The position numbers and the translations under genes are program-made. The notes beneath the pieces were generated by a model, which saw only the letters and a list, made by a program, of their open reading frames with translations, ran no database searches and was not told where the DNA came from. Below are positions 1 through 10,722 of a stretch of DNA of 64,000 nt, piece after piece (the first letter of the stretch is position 1; every line of letters begins with the position of its first letter). Source of the DNA: Trissonchulus latispiculum (lineage: Eukaryota; Nematoda; Enoplea; Enoplida; Ironidae); the NCBI GenBank assembly GCA_030248195.1, contig JASAND010013010.1, forward strand, positions 36,525-100,524, written 5' to 3'.

Positions 1-340
1 ATGGTAAGATATCACGTTTCTTCAAAAGCTGCAGAAGACAATTCATTAATGTTAATGCATGTATGACAAATGAGAGGAGAGTTCATACGAGTAAAGTAAG
101 GAAAATCTTCAGAGGGTGACGGGAGAAAGAAGGAGAAATGAACTAACCCTGTTGCTGTAAAAGTAGAGAAAATAGCGTGGTGCTGGCCTTTAAGCACAAT
201 TTAAACTTGTTGCATACATAAGGTTAGCCATTGATGTGTATCTCATGCACTAATGTGTTTGTACACAGATATCACCTGCCACGTCAAATTGTGCATGACA
301 CAGCGCTAATATCTTCCAAGCTGGTTTTTTCATAGGCCCA
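1..340. other. AT-rich stretch, nothing recognised
   Basis: No convincing frame, repeat or RNA gene was seen here. Short open frames are present but have no recognisable composition or family motif. Confidence 0.5.
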
Positions 341-690
341 ATTTTGCGTGGGCCGGCTGGCGCCGGCCGGCCCAGCTCGCGACGCTGGCCGGCCGGCCGG
401 CCGGTGGCCGCCGGCCCGTGCGCCCGTTTCAGCGGACGCACCGGCCGGCCGGCCGATGTGCCGGCCTTCACCTGCCGGCCGGCCGCCCGGTGCGACTTTT
501 CACTGGCTATCCAAAATACAAGTAAAAATATAAGATATTGAGAGCTTTGAAGGCACGTTTAAGGCAACACCTGTATTTCACCTGTATTTGAAAGGCCGGC
601 CTGTGCCCGGCCGGCCGGCCGGCCTGTTCTCGGACGGCGGCCGCCGGCCGGCCCACCCTGGACCTGAGCCAGCCGGTCACGGTCTAGACA
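341..690. repeat. GGCCGGCC-rich island
   Basis: Two very GC-rich patches (about 350-500 and 593-660) in AT-rich surroundings are built from tandem and scattered GGCC/CCGG words, including several GGCCGGCC octamers. The outer edges are roughly inverted: GTGGGCCGGC near 348 faces GGCCGGCCCAC near 645-655. The island may therefore be a GC-rich foldback element. The open frames across it are Gly/Pro/Ala/Arg-rich in several frames at once and look like a by-product of base composition. Confidence 0.6.
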
Positions 691-1280
691 ACGCCGGTGC
701 ACAACACTATTCCAGCTTATTTATTTGCAATCTAATATCCCATAGTAATTCGACGAAGAAGTTTATGTTGAGAAAGTTATAACTTTTCCAAAAACAAAAT
801 TGTCAAAGAATGAGTTTCTTGCGACATGGATTTGAAATGGTTTTTGCTGTTGATACAGGAAACTAGTTGCAATCAAAGTTGCAAAATCCAGTTGCAACAA
901 AACCTTCAGATGTCCAAGGTCCAATGGATCTCGGGTGCAGTTTGTACTAGGCTACGTGCTAACATAGAAATTACAAGCAATACTTTGTGCCAAAGATTTA
1001 GTTCCCGTCGGATGAATATTTGAAAAAATTATAAACCTGCTGCGCAGTTAATTTTTTCATAAGTGAGGTGGCAATTGCTTAGGTTCTGCAAAACGTCGTT
1101 CTTTACCTTAGCCTGCTGGCGGAAAAAATTTACTTTTATTCCACATTGTAGCCATAATTTCGGTCATTATTAGTGAACTTCCTATTAATAGGAACATAAG
1201 CGTAGGTTTGCTTGCTTGCGTTTGCGTAGACTTGTCAGTTGAAAGCCATAAGTTAACATATTAGTCATTCAAACAGAGTA
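691..1280. other. No gene seen
   Basis: AT-rich sequence with only short chance frames. No match to the repeat families seen elsewhere in the window was noticed. Confidence 0.4.
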
Positions 1281-1612
1281 AGATTTCCGGTTTCGAATTC
1301 TTTTGTCAGACACCACACACAAATTGCACACATGCTTAATTACACGGATTAGAATCAGAAGTCTGGCAAAGTAAAAATCCACACAGAAATCATGTAATCC
1401 CTATCTTAAACCATTACATACATGCGTTTATGGAAAAATGCATGTTTAACGAACAAACTGTGTGCTGAAGCTCGACCTGAGCAAGCTTAAATGACCTGCT
1501 GCGCTTAAATGACAGCATGAAAAATCTGTAACAAGCAGTAATAAAAGGTAGTGAACTTAATTTAATTGTAGCTGTCTAATTGAACAGAGTAGCAAAAGTT
1601 GCAACAAGCAGG
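1281..1612 (+). repeat. Dispersed repeat D, copy 1
   Basis: This stretch is nearly the same as about 54,350-54,690, in direct orientation, beginning GTCATTCAAACAGA and running to the AGTAGCAAAAGTTGCAA region. No open frame is conserved between the copies, so it is a non-coding dispersed repeat. Confidence 0.75.
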
Positions 1613-2195
1613 CCCCAAAAGGGGCAGTATTCCTTAGTAGACCAGTTATTATTCAACTACAGTTGAATAATATGTTAGTAAAAACTGAGGTCGTGCTTCA
1701 ATTTTTATGTCCGTTGGGGGTCTTCAAATGACAGCAGAAACGCCAATTGGTGGAAAAGGTCCCCATTTGAAGACGTCGCCAGGTCTTCGGTTTTTTAGTG
1801 TTTTGCGTTTGATCCTTGTTGCTTCTTCTAAGTTTTATGCTTTATCACCAAAATCCAGTGCGATATAGTAGTGTAAGCCCGCTAGAGAATGCAAGCAGGC
1901 TACACATACTATCTAACTATCTAATCCTAGTGCACCTTGATGTAGCTCCCAAGCTACACTGGTGCTCAGAAATACGCAACCATTTTGATTGCAGACAGCC
2001 GAAGACTGCGTAGAGTCTGTCCATTCGGCTGGTTAAATAGCAGCTGCCAAAACTAATTTGCATATTCTCTATCAAAAAACTCAGCCCTAAGCTAGCCCCA
2101 TGTTGAAGATAGGGCTTCTGAATGGAGAAATGACTCATACTGCAATGGACATACTAATTTTCTTTTTATACATTCCTGCTCCAGCAGGAATAAAA
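1613..2195. other. Intergenic; small palindrome at 1647-1672
   Basis: No gene was seen. A perfect 12-bp-arm palindrome with a 2-nt centre lies at 1647-1672 (core TTATTCAACT/AGTTGAATAA). A GTCTTCAAATG / CATTTGAAGAC inverted pair lies at about 1719-1780. Confidence 0.45.
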
Positions 2196-3636
2196 ACCAA
2201 TGTGTTGCCCAGGTGTGGCTTACACTAGATATTTATTTTTAAACCGACACTTATAACAGCTATTGCAAAGGTGCGAGCATTAAAGATAAAGGAGAAATGT
2301 TGCAGGATGCAGAGAAACTTGTACATGTTAGATGGAGTATCCATTCAAGTAGTCGCTACAACAAGCAGGAATCCCTCCAAAACGTTCATCGAAAGACTTG
2401 CGCATTCTACAAAACAACATATATGTAGCTAAAGCCATAAGCGATCGTCTCGCGGAATGCATATCTGGAATCCAATGTTTTTATTTGGAATCCTTCAAGG
2501 TTTTAAAATTTTAAACTTTTAAACGACAGCTGAAGGGGACATGAGACAGGAGCACAGTTTCTCAGGGTCTCCCGTACAAAAACTGATTCAAATGCAAATG
2601 AACCAACCGACGGAGATGGTAAGATCTGGCTCGAGCTGGAAGTTTGATTACAACTACATATGATGAAAGTACTTAGTGTACAATGAAGGAAGAGCAAATA
2701 CTAATACTACAATTTAATGAAAGTAGTCATATATACAATGTATGGTGTAGATTTACTGAGTCTGCAAGAATATTTAAATAAATTTACCTTGGCAGACAAG
2801 TATTGTGAAAGTTCTTTTGAACATAATTAGGGAGCGTTTGTGTTACTTATTTAGAAGAAATTTAATAGTTTCTGTGTTAGCGCTTTGACATTAGATTTTC
2901 TAACAAGAAAGAAGACGGGCTAATAAGAACCCTGCACTAAGTCTCTCAAGTTAAGTTACATAAAAAATACCCCGGGAACCTTTTTTAGTTGCCCCCATTG
3001 CTGCTTTCTAGCTAAAGTGGAAGCTTGCCAAAGGTGGGAAATGTAGGCAAAAGCCAGGTCACGCATACATTATAGCTAATTTTTCCAATTACGAAGAGCG
3101 ATTTCATACCAACTGAAAAGCGTCCACAAGTATTTAATAGAGGTATCAATTGTCAATGTATAATCAATGTCTCCGGAAAAAAATTTCTTCAGGCTGCGAA
3201 AAATTTGAAAAATTGTACTTTTTGTATTTTGTAAATTTTTCCGAAATCCAAAATTAGTTTCGCTGTACCCCTCCAGGACCCGAACCTATGTCAATGTATG
3301 AAAACTACTCAGTTGGCTAAATGTGCTTCTGTTGCGAACTTCAGCATGCAAGCGTAGCGGGAAAATTTGTTTGAAGTGATGGGTCCAATTTGTGGAGGTC
3401 CGCCGTTAGCTAACAGACGCCGGTTCGCCGTTTTGCTCTGATAACATGGAGTAACATTAGTGTCATCTATCAGCAAGCTTATAAATTATGCGCTCTTGGT
3501 ATGAACTGAAGAATTGTGTACACCCTCAGTTGCCATCTCATCCACCAGTGAACTGATCACGCGATTGACTAACTGTAGTAAGAACAGCTAGAAAAGACTC
3601 TACAAAATCACATGTTTTGCCTCATACTTTGTTCGT
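2196..3636 (+). repeat. Dispersed repeat B/D, long copy
   Basis: The first part (about 2,196-2,300) matches 54,700-54,790 and about 2,485-2,990 matches 15,075-15,540. The rest (about 2,925-3,630) matches 3,640-4,410, 46,772-47,360, 55,270-55,800 and 59,560-60,300. It is a long non-coding family, often found next to MITEs beginning AGTACATAA. The distal part is immediately followed by a second copy, which makes a local tandem pair. Confidence 0.75.
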
Positions 3637-4500
3637 TAAGAACCCTGCACTAAGTCTCTCTCTGTCTATGGTTTAGCCACTTAACAGATGTGTTTTACGC
3701 AAAAATTCCCCCGGACCCTTGTTAGTTACCCCGATTGCTGGTTTCTAGCTAAAGTGGTAGCTTGCCAAAGTTGTGAAAAGTAGGCAGAAATCAGGTTGCG
3801 CATACATTTTAGATAATTTCTCCAACTACGAACAGCGATTTCATATCAACTAAAAAGCACCCCCAGGTATTTAATAAAGCTATAAAATAATATAGTCAAT
3901 GTCTCCGGAAAACAATTTCTTCAGGCTGCAAAAAAATCAAAAAATTGTACTTTTTGTATTTTGTTAATTTTTTCGAAATCCAAAATTAGTTTCGCTGCCC
4001 AGGACTCCAATCCCCCCCAGGACGGGATCGTATGTCGATGTATGACAACTACTCAGTTGGTTCAATGTGCTTCTGTTGCGCACTTCAGCTGTAAGCGTAA
4101 CTTGTTTGAAGTGATGGATCCAATTTGTGGGGGTCCACCGTTAGCGAACAGACATGCTGTTTGCTCTGATAACATGGAGTAACATTAGTGTCATCTATCA
4201 GCACTTTGCTCTGATAACATGGAGTAACATTAGTGTCATCTGTCAGCACGCTTATAAATTATACACTCTTGGTATGAACTGAAGAATTGTGTACACCCTC
4301 AGTTGTCATCTCATCCACCACTGTACTGATCACGCGATTGACTATAACTGTAGTAAGAACAACAGGCTAGATAAGACTCTACAAAATCACATGTTTTACC
4401 TCAGACTTGGTTCTTCATAGCAAGAGTACATAAAGGTAAGAGTATCACACTAAGCCTAGTCTCAGTTATTAGAGCAAATTTAACGATTTTTTGCAGCTTT
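3637..4500 (+). repeat. Dispersed repeat B, second tandem copy
   Basis: It repeats the preceding unit from the AAGAACCCTGCACTAAG motif onward. It contains TAAAGTGGTAGCTTGCCAAA, the uninterrupted form of the site into which LTR element II inserted elsewhere. A 45-bp local duplication (TTTGCTCTGATAACATGG) occurs at about 4,160-4,250. Its end carries the AGAGTACATAAAGG edge of a MITE-like sequence. Confidence 0.75.
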
Positions 4501-4536
4501 TCACGTAAAAAGTAAAAATTTGAAAAATCTAAAATA

Positions 4537-4893
4537 TTGCCCCCCATTTTGGGTGAGCCCCCCACCCATAAAAAATTGCCCAGGGATAAGCCAGATCAGT
4601 ATCGCTTCACTGAGGTTACCACACCGGTACATTTTGATAGGAGCAAATCTTCAGCCATCTGTACTGGCTGCAAAGGCATTTCCAGCTTGCTGGCACAAAA
4701 GTATGAAGGTGACGACTTTCCGTTTTTAGCTTTTCACATTCAATGTAGATATCCTCAAGTCCTCAACCAAGTCGGAGATATTGACCTCGGTTGCCTCTAT
4801 GGAGAGGCCTCGCGACAGCTACCCAGCAAGCGGGCGGGAAATGATTTTACCTACCTGTTATATTTTAACAAAACTAAAAAGACTGCTTTATAG
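4537..4893 (+). CDS. Hypothetical 118-codon open frame
   Basis: I do not recognise this protein. The frame has no ATG at its 5' edge (it opens at a TTG), so if real it is an exon or the start lies elsewhere. A T-rich run ending in TTTTTTGCAG just upstream (about 4,486-4,496) could be a 3' splice site. Visible features are a CTGC motif near residue 43, further cysteines near residues 70 and 86, and a Lys-rich C-terminus. The segment QCRYPQVLNQVG...LGC is faintly reminiscent of the RYPxxI...C core of IL-17-fold cytokines, but the first cysteine of that core is absent. An inverted homologue at about 28,730-29,100 is frameshifted by one base. The frame could be a decayed gene or chance. Confidence 0.3.
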   Translation: MPPILGEPPTHKKLPRDKPDQYRFTEVTTPVHFDRSKSSAICTGCKGISSLLAQKYEGDDFPFLAFHIQCRYPQVLNQVGDIDLGCLYGEASRQLPSKRAGNDFTYLLYFNKTKKTAL

Positions 4894-6035
4894 TATTGCT
4901 TATTTGCTTGGCCTTCATAGTTGTGCATAACATGCAGCCAAACTGCTAGCTCCAAATGTTAAATAACATTAAACTTGCTACTACAACTTCGATACTTTTT
5001 ACGATTTTGTTTTAGATGTCTTCAATTTGGGACGGTGCAACAATGTTTCTCATTGTCATCATCCAAACCAAAAGATGAAGAATAAAAATAAGACGACGAG
5101 GCAGCAGAAGATATAAAAATTCATGTGTTTGCATGGCATTTCTGTTTCTATTGTGCATGCTTTAGGTAGGGTTAAGTTATTGTACATAGGTAGGGTAGGG
5201 TATATTTTTGCTTTAGCTTTACAGCACTCAGACACGTACTAGGTAAAATCACATAAAACGAAAAGAAATACGTCAGGTTGTGAATGTCTGCCGTGATTTT
5301 GTTTCACCATCCGTCCATATTACCCAAACCAAGATTAGGTCAGCTAATTAATTAATTAATAGGCATGCATTTAATATAAAGATATTACTACTATTTTTCT
5401 TAAACTGTTTAATGTTAATGAAGTATTCTTGGGCCCCCTACTAGTGTTGTTTCAGTAACCGATTTTAGTTTCAGTTTCAGTCGGCGGTCCAAGACGGTTT
5501 CAGTTTCAGTTTCAGGTCTCCTCCCAAAATAGTTTCAGTTTCAGATTCAGTTTCAGTCGGGACCGGAAAATAGTTTCAGTTTTAGTTTCAGTCAGAGTTT
5601 CAGTTTCAGTTCACTGGAGAAACTGCAAATTCTAGCCTTGAGACTAGCCTATAATGCATAAATTTATGATTATTTATACTTCCACAGCAGAGTATAAACG
5701 AAAAAACTGCCTTAAACCTTCAAATCTTCATGTTTTGAGAAAAGACTGAAACTAGTTTCAGTCCGAGTTTCAGGTCTTCACCCAATCTAGTTTCAGTTGC
5801 AGTTTCAGTTTCAGTCGGCCGCCCAAAATAGTTTCAGTTTCATGTCTCCCAAAATAGTTTCACTTTAAGTTTCAGTTTCAGTGCCTGAAACATCACTACC
5901 CCCTACTCTACTTGCCCTGACTTCCTACACTGAGCAACATCAAACACAATTCATTGTATAAATATTTAATATGTAAATAGTTGACAAACAAACAGAAAAA
6001 CAAAATACAATGTTTTCACCAGAACGTTTACTTCT
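4894..6035 (-). repeat. LRAT block, downstream flank
   Basis: The sequence downstream of the LRAT pseudogene (which reads leftward) is conserved in inverted orientation at 53,602-54,345 and in part at 28,190-28,740. No frame is conserved. In this copy it is interrupted by the hAT-type MITE at 5442-5898. Confidence 0.75.
5434..5906. mobile_element. hAT-type MITE filled with TTTCAG repeats
   Basis: The element spans 5442-5898. Its ends are 14-bp terminal inverted repeats TAGTGTTGTTTCAG and CTGAAACATCACTA, with one mismatch. It is flanked by a perfect 8-bp target-site duplication CCCCCTAC at 5434-5441 and 5899-5906. Eight-bp TSDs and TIRs fitting YARNG are typical of hAT transposons. The related locus at 53,738-53,745 keeps a single GTAGGGGG (same site, other strand) with no insert, so it is an empty-site control. 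The interior is dominated by TTTCAG hexamers in runs of two to four, with a non-repetitive island at about 5,620-5,745. There is no transposase, so it is non-autonomous. Confidence 0.9.
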
Positions 6036-6810
6036 CTAATCCACCAAGGACAGATCCACCACAATGATCTTGTTTAACAGCAATCCCTTAGTGATGGGAT
6101 TGCCATAACGCCGATACTGGACGCTCAGTGCATTTGCCGCGGTGGAAAAAGATGCGGCTTGTCTGCTGCGAAAGCCAGCCAAGATGCGAAATGTTCACAG
6201 TTGAATTCCATTAAGTCATAGTCACTCTCCTTTCCCACAGTTTGCGCCAGCAAACACAGGATTTCTCCTGGGCTGCGCCTTCGACCAGCTTCTGCCCTGC
6301 TTCTGTCGTCGATGAAGAAGCGGTCCTTCCCAACCACATCCTCCAAAGGGCGGAGCTCTATCCGGTAGTTGGAGGATAACTCCGCCAACAATAATGTGCC
6401 CTCGAACGAACGGACGATGACCCCGTAGAGATAGTATAGGGGAAGCCCAATCCATGAGGATACCCTCTCAATGGCAATGATGACTCCAGTATTGGTCGTG
6501 TTGAGGGGTCCCGGGTCGAGGGACCCTGGTGTACCATGTGGACACCAGGGTCAGAAGGTTGACCAGGTTGCCGGTGTCTGGCTCCGTCAAATCAAATCTT
6601 TGACGGAGCTTCCACTTGCGCTTATCCCCTTATTCTTACTTTGCACATTCGCGGTTGAGTTGCCTGCTTCGGGCGCAGGCCAGGAGGGCGTGCCCGATAC
6701 ACAAGCTGCTGAAAGATACTGCAGTTGGCGTCAATCTCGGCGTTTACAACAGTTTCCACTGCTGTGAAGCACAGGACAACGCTGAAAACCTTCTTCAATA
6801 GGTTAGCCAT
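6036..6810 (-). pseudogene. LRAT-domain gene copy A, frameshifted
   Basis: The LRAT family (H-rev107/PLAAT-like) uses a His-His-Cys centre for acyl transfer or thiol-based hydrolysis on lipids. The ATG at 6808-6810 opens a plausible signal peptide of about 24 residues ending VVNA, then a Cys-containing segment. A GTAAGA at about 6,634-6,640 may be a splice donor. The domain follows: the H-box reads YYLYGVIV here, so the catalytic His seen in other copies is Leu. The C-box NCEHFASWL is intact. An indel after SWL breaks the frame, and the ancestral stop is TAG at 6036-6038. A TATA box lies 71 bp upstream of the ATG. The lost His and the frameshift make it a pseudogene. It is homologous to the copies at 20.7, 22.2, 52.8 and 61.7 kb. 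Confidence 0.75.
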
Positions 6811-6880
6811 ACCAACCTTAAAATCAAACTTATGCTCACAAAATATCTTGCAATAATGAAATGTCTTGATTCAAAAGCCT

Positions 6881-6888
6881 CTTTTATA
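6881..6888 (-). promoter_or_regulatory. TATA box of LRAT copy A
   Basis: TATAAAAG on the minus strand, 71 bp before the ATG at 6810. The same module (CACTATAAAAGAGGCTTTT) stands at the equivalent distance in the copy at 52.7 kb. Conservation of both motif and spacing supports a core promoter. Confidence 0.6.
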
Positions 6889-6889
6889 G

Positions 6890-7340
6890 TGTAGAAATTC
6901 TAACTTAGAATTATCTGTTATAAATGACTTTTGAATTATCTGTTATAAATGAAATGGAAAAATATAAAATGACTTTTCATTATTTTTTGTTACTTGTTTT
7001 TCGTAATGCAAATTGAAATCGATCATGTATTTCTAAAGATTGGGGGCAATGCTTAGCGAACTGACTTCGTCACAAACCTCTTAGCACTCTCACTCCATTG
7101 AAATGCGCAACGGTTGGGTCGACGACGCCAATACAATACGCAGTAGTTGACACACATTTAAATGAATTGATGTACAATAACCACAAATAAAGGTTGTACC
7201 ATTCGGAACATGAATTAGCAGTGCAAATGCAAAGATTAACAAAATGTGTTGTATAATTTTCCAACAAAATGCGACAGACATTCATTACACGCATTATTTG
7301 GAGCATACTGTGGTTCAATTGGATAACCACAGTTCAAAAG
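6890..7340 (-). repeat. LRAT block, upstream flank
   Basis: The sequence upstream of the LRAT promoter is repeated in inverted orientation at 27,300-27,640 and 51,770-52,090. It contains AT-rich DNA and a short duplicated ATTATCTGTTATAAATGA motif at about 6,910-6,950. There is no conserved coding frame. Confidence 0.7.
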
Positions 7341-8040
7341 ATGAGCCTAACAACATCCATCCATGCGAACCAACAAACATTCTTTCGTATTTTGCTCGAA
7401 TCGAACAGAAAGATTAAAACTGATAAGGTTTGTTACAATATGCTAAAATTAACTTTTCAAAATTGAGAAACGTTTGGATGACATTACAGTATTGAGTTTA
7501 CTCACCCCCAGCGGGGTCGTCACCCCCAGAATACAAATATTTCTGGTTTTTTGCAATTTTAGTTCTGAATGCTAGACATATGAAACTTACTCGAAACTAC
7601 TATGTTTTTATCCTTTGAAATTTGAAACAAGTCTTTAGATAACTGCCAGCTTTCAACACTTAAACTTTCGAGACATTTTGAACTTTCGAGACTTTTAGAA
7701 TTTTCGAGACAACTTTCGAGACATTTGCAAACGACTTTAGAGAAAACTTTCGAGACGTTAATGTTTCGATACAGTTTCCTGGTTTTGAGATAATGTTTGT
7801 TTCGAAATATTTTCACAACGTCTCGAAATATTTTAAAAATGTCTCGAAATATTTTCAAAATGTCTCGAAATATTTTCAATATGTCTCGAAATATTTTCAA
7901 AATGTCTCGAAAGTTTGCATTTGTCTCGAAAGTTTGTCTCGAAATGTGCAGAGATGTCTCGAAATATGTTTAGACAAACCACCAACTTTCTGAGAAACCT
8001 TCTGCACTTCCCGTGACTTTTAACGTGACATACCCATTAC
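7341..8040 (+). repeat. TCGAGA-type satellite block, copy 1
   Basis: The core (about 7,795-7,960) is a tandem 21-bp repeat around TGTCTCGAAATATTTTCAAA; the left side carries more widely spaced CTTTCGAGAC words. Because the unit is 21 bp, both strands stay open in one frame and give heptad-like NVSKYFQ or KIFRDIL peptides. These frames are a consequence of the repeat and not evidence of a gene. Related blocks are at 10.3-11.8 kb (direct) and 23.75-24.25 and 26.64-27.05 kb (inverted). Confidence 0.85.
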
Positions 8041-8046
8041 AATAGA

Positions 8047-8240
8047 TTATAATATAATAGAAATAAATAAGGGACATACTTTTGGGGTTGTGCATACCGC
8101 TCGCCTGGTAACCCCTGGCGAGAGAGGGGGGCTCCTAGATCGGTGTTGTTGCTGTTGTTGCAGTTGCAGTTGTTGCAGTTGTTGATGCTGTTGTTGCTGC
8201 TGCTGCTGGTGTTGTTGTTGATTCTTTCTTTCTCTCATTC
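8047..8240 (-). repeat. CAA/CAG microsatellite-hairpin unit 1
   Basis: Read on the minus strand, this is a polyglutamine-like (CAA/CAG)n run followed by a conserved hairpin around CGCCAGGGGTTACCAGGCG (arms TCGCC/GGCGA plus GG/CC with one mismatch). An AT-rich tail follows with TTATTTCTATTATATTATAA. Seven copies of this unit occur in the window, always in this order. The open frame reads poly-Gln then Arg/Ser-rich residues. Confidence 0.8.
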
Positions 8241-8480
8241 TAAAATACTAATAAGCTTTTACAGAACTTTTCCGGGAGGACTACATTACATTGCACCGTT
8301 GTCTTAGCTAAAGTTTGAACAAATAGCATTGAGAGTGCGTTATGAGTCCGATTTTGGGCTACTAATTTTAGGAGCCGGTTTAGGAGGTCTCTTCGTTTAG
8401 GAGCTCTTCGCGAAACAACCATTCTCCTAACTTTTCTCATAAGTAGTAAATTTAGGAGCTCTTAGCGCTATGAGCTATTT
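8241..8480. repeat. Dispersed repeat with AGGAGCT words
   Basis: This stretch is present in inverted orientation at about 18,615-18,840. It has multiple TTAGGAGCTCTT/AGCTCCTAA words and an internal CTCCTAA...TTAGGAG palindrome, consistent with a MITE. Confidence 0.7.
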
Positions 8481-8782
8481 TTGAGGGGCATACGTCTCGT
8501 GGACTCCCCCCAGAATTTGACCACGTCTTGATGTTTGGTCATATGCATCCACTTATGACGGAAATGTTCGCAAATAATTAAGGTCAATACATTTGCGATA
8601 ACACAATATATTAAGGAACAGCGTACTGGGCACTGATTTACGGGGGAGGGTCCACTTGGTATGCAATTGCGGGGGAGTAAGAACATGGCTCGCGAGCAGT
8701 AACACTTCTCACACTTATTAATTATGTACTCCTGTATCTATTCGTGCAATGTCACAGCCGAATCAATTCGAACTATTTACTT
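8481..8782. other. No gene seen
   Basis: Short frames only. No repeat partner was noticed in the window. Confidence 0.35.
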
Positions 8783-8945
8783 GTAGCAAGAGTACATAAT
8801 TATAAGAGTATGCCACTAAGCAAGCTCTATGTTATCAGAGCCAAAACTATGCTCTGCGCGCTAACGGCCCACCCCCCTCCGCAAATCAGACCTTAGTGAC
8901 CCCCCCCCCGCAAATCAGACCCTAGTGATCCCCCCGCAAATTTTT
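8783..8945 (+). mobile_element. Half copy of AGTACATAA-ended MITE
   Basis: It starts AGAGTACATAATTATAAG and matches the left half of the complete MITE at 51,348-51,738, including the CTATGTTATCAGAGC and C-rich GCAAATCAGACC segments, which are duplicated here. The right half is missing, so it is truncated. Confidence 0.7.
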
Positions 8946-9620
8946 CTTTTAATTAATTTAATTTAATTTAATTAATTTAATTTAATTAATTTCTTAATTT
9001 AATTCTGTTCGGAGTTCAATTAATCCTGCTGCGGTTGACCAGGTCTGCTAGCAGCATTAGACTTTAAATTCTTAATTCAATTAATAGGACAATTAATTCT
9101 TTAATCATATGCTGCGGTTGACCCTGCCAATTTGCAGCATTTGACTTGAAATTAAATTCTTTGTAGGCCAATTTATTCTTTATCGTGGGCATTGACACAG
9201 TAGTGTAGTCAGTCACTACTATACGACGTAGGTAATGTGCATGAAATCTTTTGATCTTTACTGCGTATCCGTCTTTCCCTTTTGTTAACTGCATAGGCTA
9301 CTCTTCAAGGCCTTATAAAAGTTGCTAATTTAACATTACCAAAATGCAAAGTCCCTACTCCCTATTAAATAGAAGTTATTATTAAATGCAATTATTTACA
9401 TACTTATTCATTCGATACAAGTTTATTACAAGTTAACAAACGGCAAAAAGAATGTAAACTGTATAGCTGTTGCACTTTTCTTCAACCGCTCTTCATCCCC
9501 TGGATTAATGTGCCTGAAATTGTAAGAAAATAATAGAAATTATTAGGAAATAAAAGTCAGTTTGCTGTAGCTTAAATTAACAGAGTGGAAAAGTTTGTTT
9601 TAAAAGCTATTTCTTGCTAG
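8946..9620. repeat. AATTTAATT low-complexity run and short direct repeats
   Basis: 8,946-9,005 is an AATTTAATT-type simple sequence. A GCTGCGGTTGACC...GCAGCATT motif with AT-rich tail then occurs twice (about 9,030 and 9,111). The rest shows no feature I can name. Confidence 0.5.
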
Positions 9621-10030
9621 CCGCTTGTTGGGTACATGTGCTGCCTGTCATTTGCCAGCTAACATAGATGTACCCTACACTGGGCTAGTTTGATTAGCAG
9701 CAGCTTGACCTGTGTCGCTTACACCCGGTTAGTTGCTGTTTGCATTGTTAGTCCATTGTCGGGTACACCCGGTTAGTGGCTGTTTGCCTTGCTAGCCTAG
9801 TGTAGCATACACTATCTTAGCTGTCAAATGACAGCTAGCATATGTACCCAACACTTGGTTAGCTTCACTAGCCTGGTGTAGGCTACAACGGTTCAGACAG
9901 CTGCTAGCTGGCTGGCCTGGTGTACCCGACAGCCAGTCAGACTAAGCTAAGGCTAACTGACCAATTGTACCCTACACCCGGTTAGCTTAGCGTGCACAAA
10001 CTAGCCCATTGTGGGGTACTAAAGGTTAGC
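9621..10030. repeat. CCGGTTAG minisatellite-like region
   Basis: Diverged repeats of TACACCCGGTTAG alternate with the near-complement CTAGCCTGGTGTA, so each unit is partly self-complementary. About seven degenerate occurrences were seen. No coding frame. Confidence 0.55.
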
Positions 10031-10039
10031 TTTCTGCGG

Positions 10040-10722
10040 CGAGAATTTTGACGGATGCAAAACATTCTTTCGTATTTTGCTCGAATCGAACGATTAAAAC
10101 GAACGAACGATTAACAGAAAGATTAAAACTGATAAAATTTGTTACCTGGTCACGAAGCACATGCACAATATGCTAAAATTAACTTTTCAAAATTGAAGTC
10201 CTACAGCGTTAACGGCAAAGAAACGTTCGAATGACAGTGTTGCGTTTACTCACCCCCAGCTTGTCGTCACCCCCAGAATTCAGATATTTCTGGTTTTTTG
10301 CAATTTTAGTTATGAATGCTAGACATATGAAACTTACTCGAAACTACTATGTTTTTATCCTTTGAAATTTGAAACAAGTCTTTAGATAACTGCCAACTTT
10401 CAGCACTTAAACTTTCGAGACATTTTGAACAATCGAGACTTAGAATTTTCGAGACAACTTTCGAGACATTTGCAAACAACTTTAGAGAAAACTTTCGAGA
10501 CGGTAATGTTTCGATGCAGTTTCCTGGTTCGAAATATTTTCACAATGTCTCGAAGGATTTTCAAAATGTCTCGAAATATTTTCAAAATGTCTCGAAAGTT
10601 TGCATTTGTCTCGATAGTTTGTCCCGAAATGTGCAGAGATGTCTCGAAATATGTCTAGACAAATCACCAACTTTCTGAGAAACCTTCTGCACTTCCCGTG
10701 ACTTTTAACGTGACATACCCAT
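10040..10722 (+). repeat. TCGAGA-type satellite block, copy 2
   Basis: Direct homologue of 7,380-8,030, with the same order of flank, CTTTCGAGAC words and 21-bp TGTCTCGAAATATTTTC units. It has fewer core repeats and indels. Open frames across it are products of the 21-bp period. Confidence 0.85.

Noticed and set aside
250..541. Gly/Pro/Arg-rich proteins in three frames
   Set aside because: They arise from GGCC/CCGG composition; simultaneous openness in several frames and both strands argues against coding.
4640..4893. IL-17-like cytokine domain in the 118-codon frame
   Set aside because: Only the RYPxVL...LGC spacing is similar. The first core cysteine and the C-terminal cysteine pair are missing, and the start codon is not ATG.
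7559..7993. Heptad-repeat proteins on both strands
   Set aside because: Explained by a 21-bp satellite unit without stops; no start, splice or flanking gene structure.
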